Assembly (NCBI RefSeq): GCF_030272615.1
Contig: NW_026729182.1
Location: forward strand, 93,001-157,000
DNA from: Cryptomeria japonica
Lineage: Eukaryota > Streptophyta > Pinopsida > Cupressales > Cupressaceae
Direction: 5' to 3'
Length of the DNA stretch: 64,000 nucleotides
Shown: positions 45,639-57,400 of the stretch, piece after piece
How the letters are laid out: every line of letters starts with the position of its first letter
Position numbering within the stretch: the stretch's first letter is position 1
Notes under the pieces: generated by a model
The model's database searches: none
Seen by the model: only the letters and a program-made list of their open reading frames with translations
Told to the model about the DNA's origin: nothing
Position numbers and translations under genes: made by a program

Positions 45639-47345
45639 TCTGCCATACCTTGGTACATCTTTCTCTTTATTTGATAAAAATCTGATATTTCCAGATGCTT
45701 GATCTATATGTGTTTTTTCTTCTTGTGGGGTTATTTCTTTGTCTTTGTCATCCTCTTTCTTTTGTTGTCTTGTATATGCCTCTTTTCTCTTGATTCTGAG
45801 TTCTTCTTGTCTTCTTTCTAACTCCATCTTTTGTTTTGTAATAAACAAGTCTTCCTTTGTGATGGCTGCTTTCTCTTCATTTCTTTCTTCACTTGATATA
45901 CTAGATGAGACATCTGGACCCCATTCATATTCATTTGGATCTATCTCTGAACCATTGTCTAGGGCTATACCACTATACCACACAAGAATGTTGTATGGTG
46001 CAAAAAGTTCTCTAATTTCTGTCATCTCAGTTTTCACTGCTTCTGGAATATCTTGTTCAGATTTTCTACTTGTTGATATTCCTTGAACTTGTTGACAAGA
46101 TTCTTCTTTTCTTTTGATTGCAATCTCTTATTCTTGTTTCTCAGGTTCTTCTTGTTTCCGCTTATTGGCTACTATTTTTGCTGCTTGCTGTAGCTTTTCT
46201 ATCCATTGTTCTTCTTTAGAGACTGATTTCTTTCTCCACTTTGGCTGTTTATGATTATGTTGCTTTTGATTTGTTTTTAGATATCCAAGCCCTGATTTAT
46301 CTTCTTTAGATTGTGAGTGGGGACAAATAGGTTTTGAAATACCTTGATTTCATTTACCAATTGGTCCTTTTCCTTCATATCCCATTTTTTGCATGATTTT
46401 ATAACCATTGCCATATTGTTCTATGGGAATATTGACTTCTGTAGCTGTTGCTCTAGTTTCATTTTCATCTTTGTACAACCAACCAAGAATGTCCTTGTCT
46501 TCGGTTTCTTCTTCAAGGGTTCCAGCTCTAACAAATGCTCCATTAAATATATCTTTTGATTTCTCTGAGGTATTTGATTGGATATTTGCAGGCTTTCCAT
46601 ATGACTTAGGTGAAAGTGGAAAATTATGCAAAGAATATTTTCCCATTCCTTCTTCATTCAATTTGAGCTTTTTCTCAAAGGTTTCCCATAACTTTTCTTG
46701 AATTTCTTTGGTAGGATATACTAACTCTCTGTTATGTGGAACTCTTGTATCTTGTGTTGGCTTCAGATTATTGCAATATTGGCTAGAGTATACAATTATA
46801 GTGACCTCTTGTCCTTCATGAGGAAATTTTACACATTGATGATATGTAGAAGGAACTGCTTGCATGGTGTGAATCCACGGTCTTCCCAGAAGAATGTTGT
46901 AAGAGAGGTTCAAATCTAAAACCTAACATAATGTATTCCTTTCCATAGGTCCTATTTTGATTGGCAACACCATAGTTCCTTTAGAAGAACACTTTGCTTC
47001 ATCATAAGCTTTAATAGTTATTTTCTTCTTTGGATCTACTGCATTTTCTGAATATCCCAAAACTTTTATTAAACTTAATGCACAAATGTCTAAGCCTGCT
47101 CCACCATCTATGAGTACGCATTTGACACGATTTTTATTAATGGCGACTTCAACATGTAAAGGAGCATTGTGAGGATGTTGCAAGGATGCGTCATCCTTTT
47201 CAGAAAATGATAAGAAATGACAGGCTATAAGGTGTCCCACCATGTTTTGGAATTGATCCACATCCATGTCTTTTGGAACTGTTGTTTCCACTAAATATTT
47301 TTCCAAAATTTCCTTATGCATAGGTGAAACTTCGAGAAATTCCAA
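45639..47345 (-). pseudogene. protease, G-patch and linker of the Tat element
   Basis: The retropepsin-like site reads VLIDGGAGLDICA (D-G-G instead of D-T/S-G), with [20 protein letters not shown] on the far side and a stop at 46923 between. At about 46424-46315 a G-patch follows: [20 protein letters not shown], a stop, then NQGISKPI, matching the G-x-G-x-x-[LM]-x-x-MG-[YW]-x-x-G-x-[GP]-[LI]-G-x-x-x-QG-I pattern. G-patches bind RNA or helicases and occur after protease in some retroviruses. A Lys/Glu-rich segment (ELERRQEELRIKRKEAYTRQ) leads to the copia insertion. Confidence 0.82.
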
Positions 47346-47695
47346 AATGATATTTGAGTGGGTATTCTTTGTAATTGCTCTACTAGATTGTATTGTTGTG
47401 AAGTGGATGTTGAGTCTTTTATTATACCCGGAAAGGTGACCTTTTCTTTGCTTCTCGTAATGACATTGATTGGCTCTGAAGGTGGATTATCTTTAACAAT
47501 GATGACATTTACCACATCATCATATGTATGTGTAGTTCACTTTGGGTTTTCTTTGTCATCTTTTAATTGGGATGGTTCACCTTTTTCATAATTTAGGAGT
47601 GGAGTTTTGAAAGCTAGGTGTGATTTGTTTATCTTATGGCTATCCATCATGATAGTTCCATTATCGATTAGATCTTGGATAAGGTGTTTCAATCT
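47346..47695 (-). pseudogene. gag-protease linker of the Tat element
   Basis: The gag frame continues after the knuckle (RLKHLIQDLIDNG) through VNVIIVKDNPPSEPINVITR to about 47400, then shifts into the protease frame. No domain is seen. Confidence 0.5.
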
Positions 47696-49380
47696 CTAAC
47701 AATCATTTGTTTGGTGTCCTTTATTCCGATGGTAATTACAAAAATGATTGTTATTCCACCAATTAGGATTGATTAGTGGTTCATAACTTCTTGCTTCTAG
47801 TAAAACAATCGATTTGTTTGCAAGAAGAGTTTTTAAAGCTGATTCTAATGGTTCTCCAATGTTTGTGAATTTCCTGCAAGGATTGGAGAAGAAAGACTTG
47901 ACTTTATTTCTTTCTTGATTGTTATTGTTTGGGATTTGACTTGATAGATTAAAAATTGGTTGTTGTTTCGTAGCACTATTTTCGTCATTTCCTCCATTGA
48001 TGGCATTCTTATTCTTTGACCAAAATTTAGGTTTGTCATTGTTGTTGTTATAATAATTATTGTAAAGGTTTAGCTCTCCTTTCTTTACCATCACATCTTC
48101 TATTTTCAGACCATTCTCAATCATCTTGGTGAAAGAGGGAGGACACTGCATTTTTAGTTGATAACTCATCTCACTGATAAGATTATCAATGAATATGTCC
48201 ATCTTTTCTTGATCAGGTACATTTCTTGGATACCTATTAAACATCCATTTCCGTCATTGCAAGAAGATCATAAAAGATTCACCATTCTTTTTTTTAACAT
48301 ATCATAAATCCAGCATTGTTATCTCATTCCTTACATTGTAGGAATACTGTGAAATAAATCTATTCATGAGTTCTTCAAAAGATTTGATTTTGGATGGTAA
48401 TCTTGATAACCATTCCATTGATTGCTACTCCTAGGGAAAAGACACATTAGATAAAGTTTCGTTGTGCATGAATTCCATACTCATAGTACAAAACTCCCTA
48501 ATGTGATCTCGAGGATCCGATTTTCCATCGTATTTGTCATACTTAGGGATCTCGCAATGCTGTGGAAATGATGCCATATTCAAATTTTTATTGAAAGGAT
48601 ATGGGCAGATATGTTCTAATGAATACTTCTTGGAGCTTGTTCCCTTTCATATCTTGTATCTGTTGTTGTAGAGTTTGCATTTGTTGAGTCAGGTTTAACA
48701 ACGAATTATCCATATAGTTTCTCCTTATTTCTTCGTAAGTTCTTTTATCACTATGCTCTTTTCTTGTGTCATCCCATTCTTTTCTTGTTTCTTCATGACT
48801 TTCTTTGTTCACATCTTCATTATTTGGATCATCTGTGTTTTGGGTGTTACTTGCCTCCACATCTTGTTTCAAGCTTTCTATGTTAAAGTCTTGTGGTAAT
48901 TTATCTCTTGATTTTGCCAGCATCAAAAGATATTTCTCTTTTTGTTTTGCCAATAATTTTTCCATTAGTCTATAAAATTTGAAATCTTGCTCGAGGTCTC
49001 TAATGGTGCTATTGACTACTTCTTCGTCAATAGTGATATACCCAAAAGTTTGGAATATCGGATTATCTTCTTCTTCCATTTGTTTTTGTTGTTTTCTAAG
49101 TTGTTCGTATTGAGCTCTAGAGTCTAAACTGGCATGTGATTGTTTCATATTTTTTGAAGTTTTCAAAGGACAAGTCAATAGGTGATTGTTGGCTTAGGAA
49201 GATATGCCTTGTGATTTTACCACTATTGTTTGTTCGCCGTGATAAAGCGTCTCTTTGTTGAAAAGCACGTCCTTGCAAAATTTCTCCATCAAACTCTGTT
49301 CTGTTACCACATAAGTAGTGATGAAAACTGTGTAGGAATGTCCTATGTCTTAATAAGATCTTGTAATTTATATACAAGAA
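47696..49380 (-). pseudogene. gag of the Tat element
   Basis: The N-terminal part (49178-48588) is highly charged and Gln-rich with probable coiled coil (YEQLRKQQKQMEEEDNP, LLNLTQQMQTLQQQIQDM). The middle part carries capsid-like sequence with stops. The C-terminal part (48244-47696) has NVPDQEKMDIFIDNLISEM and ends in a knuckle-like FCNYHRNKGHQTNDC, the C-x-x-H-x-x-x-GH-x-x-x-x-C form typical of Tat gag. It forms the particle in intact relatives. The exact start is unclear. Confidence 0.75.
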
Positions 49381-51340
49381 TCTTATTCTTTTCTAGGTAG
49401 CTTTATAACTGGGTTTTCTATTCTTAAGGCGATACTTAAAATTCATATAAGCATCTGATAGTTCACAAGTTTGTTTGATTCCAATGTTGGTGCAATTCTG
49501 ATTTTGATATGACCTAAGTTCAAAAATAGGAAAGATATATCCAAGATAATGAACATAAGATTAATTGATCAAGCTTTGTGATAGAGGATTTGCTATATCC
49601 TGATGAGAGACTTGACAATGATGTTGATTTTTTTGCACTTAAAATGTTTGAATCAAGAGCTTGCTGAATGCTTATGCTTATGGAAACTTTTCAGAAAGAG
49701 CCTATTGGATTAGTGACCCAATTGTTGAACTAGTTTGAAAATGTGTGATTGTTTAGAGACAAATCTACTCAAGAAGTGTTTTGATACTGATGTTGAAATT
49801 TTGGTTTGATATGCTTTTTAGAAATTGAAAACACTTTTGTGCTAACTCTTGTGGCAAAGAGTGTTAACTTATGGGATAAAAGTGTTGTTTTGTTGTTTGA
49901 AAGCGCCATTCTGATTATGTTTCAAGGATTCTTCTCAAATCCTTCAGCAAGTTGTTGGATTTTTGCTCATTTTTTTAGAAGATGATTTTTTTCAATTTTT
50001 TACCATTTTGAACATGTCATAGACATAGAAGACACAATTTTTTTGAAAAAAAAAATGCATAAGCAAGTACAAATCCTATGGCAGGCTAAGACAATAATCG
50101 TTGAATCTCACATGGGGTTTCTCCCCGAGGCTACACTATTCAAAAAGGATATTTAGATGCTTGAACCCACTGGCTCCACCCTCGACACTCGCTTCTCTGG
50201 GGAAGCCAAGCACCATTTTCCATGAAAACTCCCCATGAAAAACTTTATATCTCTTCTAAGAACCATTTGTGTGTGAGCCGCTTCAGAGGTCCGACCTCCC
50301 ACGTCAACAACTAGAAGGATTTTGGGAACTATTAAAAGTAGTTTTTAGTAAAGGCTTCCGGTCATGTGACCATACATGTGACACTTTCAGCTCTGTAATT
50401 ACAGAAGGTTCCCAGCCTATAGAGGTTACACTCCATAGGGTTTACGGGGAAACATAGTGTTTGTATGAACTTATCAACACATGTTGCTTGTGACTTTTGT
50501 CACAAACATGATTTATTTAGAGTGGATTGGAAGGACTCGGTATTAGCCCGTTTCCACTTTGGGTCGTTCCCTTCTCACTGGCCCCCTCAAGGTAGCTTGG
50601 GAAGGCATTCCCTCTAAAGGTTATACATAAAAGAAAGTAGGCCTGGTTTTCTAATCACCGTATAATGGTGAGAGCATACTTACCTACTACTTCATCAAGC
50701 ATGAAAAACCCGTCCATTTTAGCTTTTGTAACATCTATATGCAACTATTTTAAAGAAGTCACTCAAAAATGCAAGTTGCATGCTGTTAATTTATCCCCCT
50801 TAGTTAAGCTAAATGAGCATAACATGATGTGTTACTTTCCAAATTAGGACTCTTAATAAACTAGGTGAGGAAATGCATGAATTTTTATTTAAAATAACCC
50901 TGCACATGCATTTCCGTAGTTTGAAAAATTTAAGTTCTTGGACATTCGGACCTGCAATAAAATTTTGTTAGTTATTCTAACAAATGCGTTGTCTTTCACC
51001 TCAAAAGCGCTAACCTAAAGGACAAAAGCACTAACCTAAAACACAAAAACGCTTCTCTACGGACTAATAAGCGATAATTCTCTGACAAAAGCGTTAACCA
51101 AACTAACAAATGCACGAACCTGAATGACAAAAGCATTGTTTTGAAGATTAAATGCGTTAATTTACAGACAAAAGCACTAACCTAAATGACACATGTGCTA
51201 ACCTGAAGGACAAAAGCGCTAACCTATCAAATAAAAGGGCTGTCCGAATTCACACAGGCATGAATCTGTATTACAAATGCGTTAAATTTTCTTTTTGCTA
51301 GAATTAGATAGGATATTAGAAAGAATATGCGAGGCTCTGA
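49381..51340 (-). other. long 5' leader of the Tat element
   Basis: About 2 kb without a convincing ORF. 50980-51260 is filled with short repeats around AAAAGCGCTAACC/GACAAAAGCGTTAACC (plus strand). 50090-50640 is clearly less AT-rich than its surroundings and includes the dyad TTGTGACTTTTGTCACAA at 50488-50505. Long leaders are usual in large Tat elements. Confidence 0.6.
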
Positions 51341-51358
51341 GCCCCACGGTGGGCGCTA
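51341..51358 (-). other. primer binding site of the Tat element
   Basis: Minus-strand AGCGCCCACCGTGGGGC lies four bases after the LTR end. It resembles the GCGCCCACCGTGGGGC primer site seen in many plant Ty3 elements; which tRNA it matches I cannot say with certainty. Confidence 0.8.
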
Positions 51359-51361
51359 AAA

Positions 51362-51937
51362 TGTGTTGACTTGAATTTCATCATCAGAATACTACCTGCA
51401 ACAAGTTAGTTTCACAAATTATAAAGAAAATGCTACAGGAAATCCAAACTCAACCAATGAAACTACATGAAATACATATGAAATAAAAATGCTATTATTA
51501 CCTTCATGATTTATGTCTCATTGTGTCCTAACTCCAGTGTTCCTTGTTGCAGATGGTGTGCTCTCAGACAAGCAGTGATAGCTTCCAAGATGACATATGA
51601 AGAATGGACTGATAACTAGTAGTTAACTAATGCTATGATATGCAAAGCTAAATGACTATGCTAAATGATTATGCTAAATGATTGGAGGAAATAATTAAAT
51701 ATTAGATATTTAATTAATTGATTAGAATGATAATTAAATATTAGATATTTAATTAATTAGAAGAATAAGATAGATGAATTAATTAATAAAATATTTCTAT
51801 TAAATTAATTAATAAAAAGACACGAAATGAATTAAATAAATTAATCTTTTCAAATTAACTATTTATTAGAAAAATAAACATTAAATAAATATAAATTATT
51901 TATTTAATCGCTCATAGCCAATTTTTATGTGTATACA
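51362..51937 (-). repeat. 5' LTR of the Tat element, internally deleted
   Basis: 576 bp against 1176 bp for the 3' LTR. The missing section corresponds to about 31975-32575; at the junction ATGCTAAATGATT is present in three tandem copies (51646-51683), so the loss probably went through short repeats. Confidence 0.85.
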
Positions 51938-52563
51938 GATACATAAAAAGGTGTATGGTGAAGTAGGAACAGATCCAACTTTAAAACAAATAATGTTATT
52001 ATCAATATTTTTATGTTTCTAAACCCCCATTCAATATAAACACAATTAAAAACAAAATGATACTACATCACGATATCTCTAAACAAAATATTTTTAATTT
52101 GGTAAATACTATAATGTATAAATTTGACATAAAACTTAATATTAAAAAATATATTGTTAATTTTATTTTTTAATAGAATGGTCAAACACCCCAACAAACT
52201 CAAGCAACCATAACCACTCTTACCTACATCTGAATCCTAAAGAAGCCCCAGCGCATCATGCTAAACAAGAGTCAAAATTATTCATTACAATTCTTAAATA
52301 TAGAATTTGAAAAAAAGTAAATTATAATTTATTTATAATAAATAAAAGATAATGATATTTTGGTGCATTCTAAAAATTAAATAAAAAAAGTCAAAAACAT
52401 ATTACACCTCTATGACAGGTGGACTTTAGACATCCCCAAAAAATGTTGAAAATCGTGCAAAGTGCGTGGGAAGATGAAACAACGATAAACGCCTAAATGA
52501 AAGTTGATTCCCACACAATAGCGGTAAATGCGTAAATGAAACTAAGTTGGCAATATACGATTG
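51938..52563. repeat. duplicated flank, copy C
   Basis: Near-identical to 13468-14113. Its left edge is the target repeat GATAC of the Tat element. After 52563 it diverges exactly where the F-box promoter would begin in copy A. Confidence 0.9.
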
Positions 52564-52923
52564 TCCAGTGTAAATCCAAACACTGGCCATTAACCTAACC
52601 TCAACAATGATGTAAACCCTAACTACAAACCTAACCTTAACCCTAATTGCAAGACAGAAAGAACCCTATTCCTTATTGAATTAGGCCTACTATTTTAAAC
52701 CAAATCAAATCCTAACCCTAATAGTAAACCAAAATGAACCCTAATCCTTATTGAATTAGGCTTACTATTTTGATTCCAATCCTAACTATAATTATAAATC
52801 TAGAATTGAACCAAATGGAATCCTAAATCTAACACTGTAGCAATCCAAAATATACAACTATACAACAATATATAATTTAAAATTAATTTATGTCATGTCT
52901 TTCAATTCATGCTGGAATTGTTA
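52564..52923. other. spacer with CCCTAA-like and AACCCTAATNNTAAACC motifs
   Basis: It corresponds loosely to 16240-16330 in copy A, so the F-box gene (about 2.1 kb) is the part missing between. The CCCTAA motifs are irregular and not a telomere tract. Confidence 0.5.
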
Positions 52924-53087
52924 CTAGCTTATATATATTTAATTATATATATAAAATAAACCGAGATATGTTCTTCTCGAGGCCCCTATTATCATTTAAT
53001 GTTGATAAATTAATAAAAAATAGGCGCCTCTAGAAGGATATCTCTGGGCTTATTATATATTTATATTATTAAATATATATAAGCTAG
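52924..53087. mobile_element. 164-bp palindromic MITE with TTA target duplication
   Basis: The ends are CTAGCTTATATATATTTAA and its reverse complement, and the two halves pair along almost their full length (GAGATATGTTCTTCTCGAGG against CCTCTAGAAGGATATCTC). It is flanked by TTA on both sides (52921-52923, 53088-53090). A 3-bp TTA duplication is typical of PIF/Harbinger (Tourist-like) elements. Confidence 0.85.
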
Positions 53088-53089
53088 TT

Positions 53090-53800
53090 ATTTTTCCTCT
53101 TGAATCTTGTGCATCTTTCTCTCACCCCTTCCAAATCTTTTTGTAAAGCATCAGTCGACAAATTTTCCTCTATTTTGATGGATCCAAAACGTTGATCCAA
53201 AAATTTGAACACAACTTAATCAAAAGAGCATCATCATTAAATCATTCATTGTGGAAATCTCTTATCATTAATTTTAAAGTAATGTTAAAAATTTCTCAAC
53301 TTTTATTACAACTTAAAAATAAAATCAATATTATAAATTGTAATGATATTATCATTTTATCTGCCAACAAAGGTTTAAATTGTTAGTGATATATGAAGCT
53401 TTAGTCTACTCATATCTATAGGAATTGGGCATGGGAGAGTAAAAAATACACATCATACAAATGTTTTTTATTTTCTTCAAATATTTTAATGAAAGGTTAA
53501 AAAAAATAAAAATTCAAAAATAAAACCAATATAATGAATTTTAATTATATTAACTTTTTATCTACCAACAAAAGTTTAAATTGTCAACAATATATGAAGC
53601 TTTAGTCTAACTTCATCTACACTCATCTTTAGGAAGAAACTTATTAAAAAATTATATAGAATTAAGAAATGAAAAAAGATATAATTGTATTTTCATAATG
53701 GGATAAAATGACAAGTTTGAAATATTCATAATAAAAAAATATTAAATATTATAAATATAATTGTAGATATGAGACATAAAGATTTTAGTCAATATATTCT
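53090..53800. repeat. duplicated flank, downstream part, copy C
   Basis: Matches 18217-18745 in order, with extra sequence near 53250-53390. It ends with a short 46-bp tandem repeat of TTGTAGATATGAGACATAAA (53760 and 53806). Confidence 0.8.
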
Positions 53801-53812
53801 ATAATTGTAGAT

Positions 53813-54813
53813 ATGAGACATAAAGATTTTAGTAAATATAATCACCCATGGACATTATACACTAGGGATTATTTAGGTTTTTGTTCTGATTGCATTTTGG
53901 AAAACTATGTTGATTGCAAGAACCAAGAGCTTAGACATGTCAGTGAATGGAAACTGGTGCCACTAGATGTTTCTGACACATACGAGAAAAATGAGGATGA
54001 AATCTTTGAAGACATTGTACACTAGGGATTATTCATGTTTTTGTTTTGATTGCATTTTAGAAAACTATGTTTATTGCAAGAACCAAGAGCTTGGATATGT
54101 CAGTGAATGAAAATTGGTGCCACTAGCTGTTTCTGACACATACGAGAAAAATGAGGATGAAACCTTTGAAGACATTCCTTTGATTTTCTGCTGATTATGA
54201 CCATATTTTAGGATTGACTAATAAAGGTATACACATTTAAATTATATTTATATATTTCCTTTAAAAATGTTGCATATGTAAATAAATTATAAGTTTTTAA
54301 TCGAGTACATTTTAAATTTATAACTTGTTTCAAATTGCAGGAGATGGAAATATAGAAGGTGTTAGTTATTATTTATTATATTGAATAGAAGAGAGAAATA
54401 AGTTAACAAAATTTGAAATAAGCGATGGAATGTCCTTTCCCACAGGTTTTAACTGATTTGAACATTTAAATTTATTTATTTATTTTAAACATGCACATGT
54501 GCACATGTTTTAATTTTTATATACACATCTTACACAAATTTTTAATTTCGCATTTCTTATACATGTACATGCAGGCTCAGTTGTAGTGAAAGGGACATAT
54601 TTCAAACAAATTAAAATTGTTAAACATGGGATTCATTTCATTGAATACCAAATTGACAACAAGCTATATCAGTATAGCTACTTGGTTATTGATGTTGGCC
54701 TAATTCTTCATACAGTTCCACATCATGGGCGGTCTTAAAAGTGGAGACTAGATAGTGAAGATCATGAGAAAATATTAAGTTTTATTGAAGAGTGATTTGC
54801 ACCACTTGATGTG
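53813..54813 (+). pseudogene. unrecognised spliced gene remnant with exon tandem duplication
   Basis: Three exons can be joined in phase. Exon 1 ends at 54226 (ATAAAG|GTAT); exon 2 is 54341-54445 (TTGCAG|GA ... ACAG|GTTTT); exon 3 is 54575-54813 (ATGCAG|GC ... GTG|GTATGA). The reading crosses both junctions as LGLTNK-GDGNIEG and SFPT-GSVVVKGTYF. Exon 1 contains a 160-bp tandem duplication (53851, 54011); the first unit is open (YLGFCSDCILENYVDC). Stops at about 54382, 54738 and 54795 and one frameshift near 54180 show it is dead. I do not recognise the family; it may be a host gene or a transposon gene. Confidence 0.6.
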
Positions 54814-55089
54814 GTATGAAATATAAATAGTTCACCTAAGTAAATGTGTTTGAACCCATAAATTAATTTTAATATATCTTGTGATGTTAAAAATAATAAC
54901 TTACGTGTGTGTACACATGTACAAAGTAAAAATTTGTGACATGTGGATGAGTTGAAAATGTCTTAAGCCTAGATGTATACACAATTAGGATCATGTATAT
55001 CTTTAAATTAGGACATGTATGAAATTTGATTTAAATTATTTCTAGTACATTTTTGTATTTAAGTTTGAATTAGTTCATGTATTCATTTT

Positions 55090-55546
55090 TGTGAGATTTT
55101 GCCAAGATAAAGAGGAAATGGAAAGCACAAATAAGAGAACAAAATAGATGATAGGAATAAACTGTATTCTATCAAGATGAAAATACTGATCAACTGGATC
55201 ATCAATCATTATATAAAATAAATATGAGCATGCATATATAGGCAAGGCTATATGGATATGTGAGCACACAAACATGACATGTGTCTCAATAAGAAACAAG
55301 GGTAGGTAGGAAATAGGTGTGGGTAGGTAGGAGAAACAATATAATATTCCACATGAGTTGGATCACCCACTGAATATGGAATTAACAAGATATGTCCATA
55401 AAAGGTGGAAATTCTCCTACACACACTATCCCAATGTGGCACAAACACCCAAGTGTCTCATACCCAAACTACTATGTAATGCATTTCCTAAGTAAACTTA
55501 AGTAAGGTGTAATAATATCCATGATGAATAATTATTTACACCAACA
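55090..55546 (-). repeat. 3' LTR of the second copia element
   Basis: 457 bp, TGTGAGATTTTGCC to TTTACACCAACA on the plus strand; followed by a weaker polypurine-like CTCGCCCTTAAG. Confidence 0.88.
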
Positions 55547-56120
55547 CTCGCCCTTAAGTGCAACTTAGGGGAATGCACTTAAGTCTACAATGCAACTAAG
55601 AAATGCAAGATGGGTCCTGGCTACAAGGCCATGTTAGGTACCCATGTACAAATGCAAATTCATGCAAACCAATGCAATGAAATCTCTCACAAAGCAGAGA
55701 AAGAGAGAAAAATACCTCCCCCCCCCCCCAAAAAAGAGATGAAAGCTATACAAGAGAACTTTCATAGAATTATGTGAGGAACAAAACCCCATGTGAGGAA
55801 AAAGTCCCCCCCATATGAGAGAAGAAGAGAAGCTAGGAAGCCCCCCCCCCCCAATGTAGAATCTGCACCAATGATAGAAGCTCGATGATGAATGAAGAAA
55901 CTGCTCCATGAATGTCAAACAACATTCCTCCCCTTAGGAAGAAACAAAACCAAATATGTATCCATGAAGTCTCCCCAATCATGAAGGGAAGATGTATGAA
56001 AAAAAATCATGATGAATGAAGTCTCTGAAAACTGCTCAAGTGTTCCCATGTCGATGCTGAAAGATACCCCCTCCAAAGGTGGTAAACTGCTCCACAATGC
56101 AGAAAAAGGCATTCCAAGAT

Positions 56121-56864
56121 CTAGTGGAGATGAATTTGCAGAACAATAGCCAAAGACTCACATGTCTCCTCAAAGGATAAAGAGACCTCCTCCAACTGTT
56201 GTACATAGGAATCCACAATCAAATCAACCTTGAAAGAATGATCATGTAGAGAATGAACAAGAGGGTCAGAGTGTTCCCTCGCAACAATTGAAGAAGGATC
56301 ATCTTCATCAAAGAGAAGATGAATATCATCAATGGTGTCTCCCAAATCTGCAATGTAGGATTCCACAAAAAAACCTGCAATGTCTGTCAAGTAATCATCC
56401 CAAGAAACTGAAGCTGGAAGATGATAAATGTCCTGCAGCACTGAATCACATGAAGGCAAAACTGTCGCACCATCCACATCATCAGGTGCAATAGGTGATG
56501 TGATATCAATAGGAGGGGATGAAACATAAGGCTCAAGAATGGGGTCACATGTGAGAATTCCTAAGTTCAAGAACCCATAATTCTCCTCATAATCCGAATC
56601 ATGATAAGAAGTGTGATCATCATGTGTAGAATCATCATATGTAAAATCATCGTCATCAACAAAAAAATGAAAAGGAGTATAACCGAGATGCATGGTCAAC
56701 CACCCCAGTCGCAATGATAGCTCTAGACTCCAAGTCTCTAATGAAAACTGACTCAGGTGTGAACTCCACAATTCTCTACATTTGAGCCTTGCACCATGCC
56801 GCAAATTTTGATGGGCAATCATACATACATGGACATGATTGGGAAACCTGTGAAATTTTGCCAA
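56121..56864 (-). CDS. acidic ORF of the copia family
   Basis: A 247-codon open frame. The first residues (MAKFHRFPNHVHVC) start inside the LTR fragment. The middle is Asp/His-rich (FVDDDDFTYDDSTHDDHTSY) and the end has DPSSIVAREHSDPLVHSLHD and VQQLEEVSLSFEETCESLA. The last 80 residues are conserved in the nested element at 43150-43430. No known domain. Being open while the element is otherwise incomplete may be chance or may reflect recent activity. Function unknown. Confidence 0.5.
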   Translation of the reverse strand: MAKFHRFPNHVHVCMIAHQNLRHGARLKCRELWSSHLSQFSLETWSLELSLRLGWLTMHLGYTPFHFFVDDDDFTYDDSTHDDHTSYHDSDYEENYGFLNLGILTCDPILEPYVSSPPIDITSPIAPDDVDGATVLPSCDSVLQDIYHLPASVSWDDYLTDIAGFFVESYIADLGDTIDDIHLLFDEDDPSSIVAREHSDPLVHSLHDHSFKVDLIVDSYVQQLEEVSLSFEETCESLAIVLQIHLH

Positions 56865-56970
56865 TATCTAGAGGAAATGGAAAGCACAAATAAGAGAGAC
56901 AAAATAGATGATAGTAATAAACTGTATTCTATCAAGATGCAAAATATGATGAACTAGATCATTACAAGAT
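56849..56970 (-). repeat. internal LTR fragment
   Basis: The first 120 bases of the family LTR (TGTGAAATTTTGCCAATATC ... CTGTATTCTATCAAGATG) lie between the protease stub and the acidic ORF, in the same orientation as the terminal LTRs. It suggests template switching or insertion into a related copy. Confidence 0.85.
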
Positions 56971-57400
56971 GTTGACTGATTATCCGTACAAACAATGTAG
57001 AAAACATAGACTGCAAAGATGCCATATGATGAGAAGCCCCTAAATCTAGAAGCCATCTCCATGAATCATGACTTGTAGTAGCACAAAGAGATTTTCCTTT
57101 TCTTGTCCCAAAAGAGTGAGTCTTCCTACTTGTAGAAGCCATGAATGCTTTCCCTTTTCCTTTTGAATGTGAGGAAATATAAGTTGATGAATCATCCTTC
57201 TTGTAGATATTAGGCAAATCAATGTTATGTTTTTTGAAGATATGTGTGAGCTCATCAATCTTCTTAGAATGACAACGACGCTCCTCATGACCAAACTCTT
57301 TAAAATAGGCACAAGTAGGTCTCTCCCTCTTTGTTGAATTGTCCCTCTTGGAAGATGATGAATCTCCTTATTGTGGAGAAGATGGTGCTTTGTCCTTAGG
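56971..57400 (-). pseudogene. zinc knuckle and protease start of the second copia element
   Basis: CAYFKEFGHEERRC matches the CCHC knuckle with Phe in place of the second Cys. WRWLLDLGASHHMAS is the copia protease active site, with D-L-G for D-T/S-G. The frame ends soon after, at the LTR fragment. The first part is frameshifted from gag. Confidence 0.75.

Noticed and set aside
45739-46701. Ser-rich plus-strand frames of 97-115 codons
   Set aside because: Antisense shadows of the Lys/Glu-rich Tat linker.
52564-52800. CCCTAA motifs as an interstitial telomere
   Set aside because: The motifs are irregular and spaced by unrelated bases; they are not a tandem tract.
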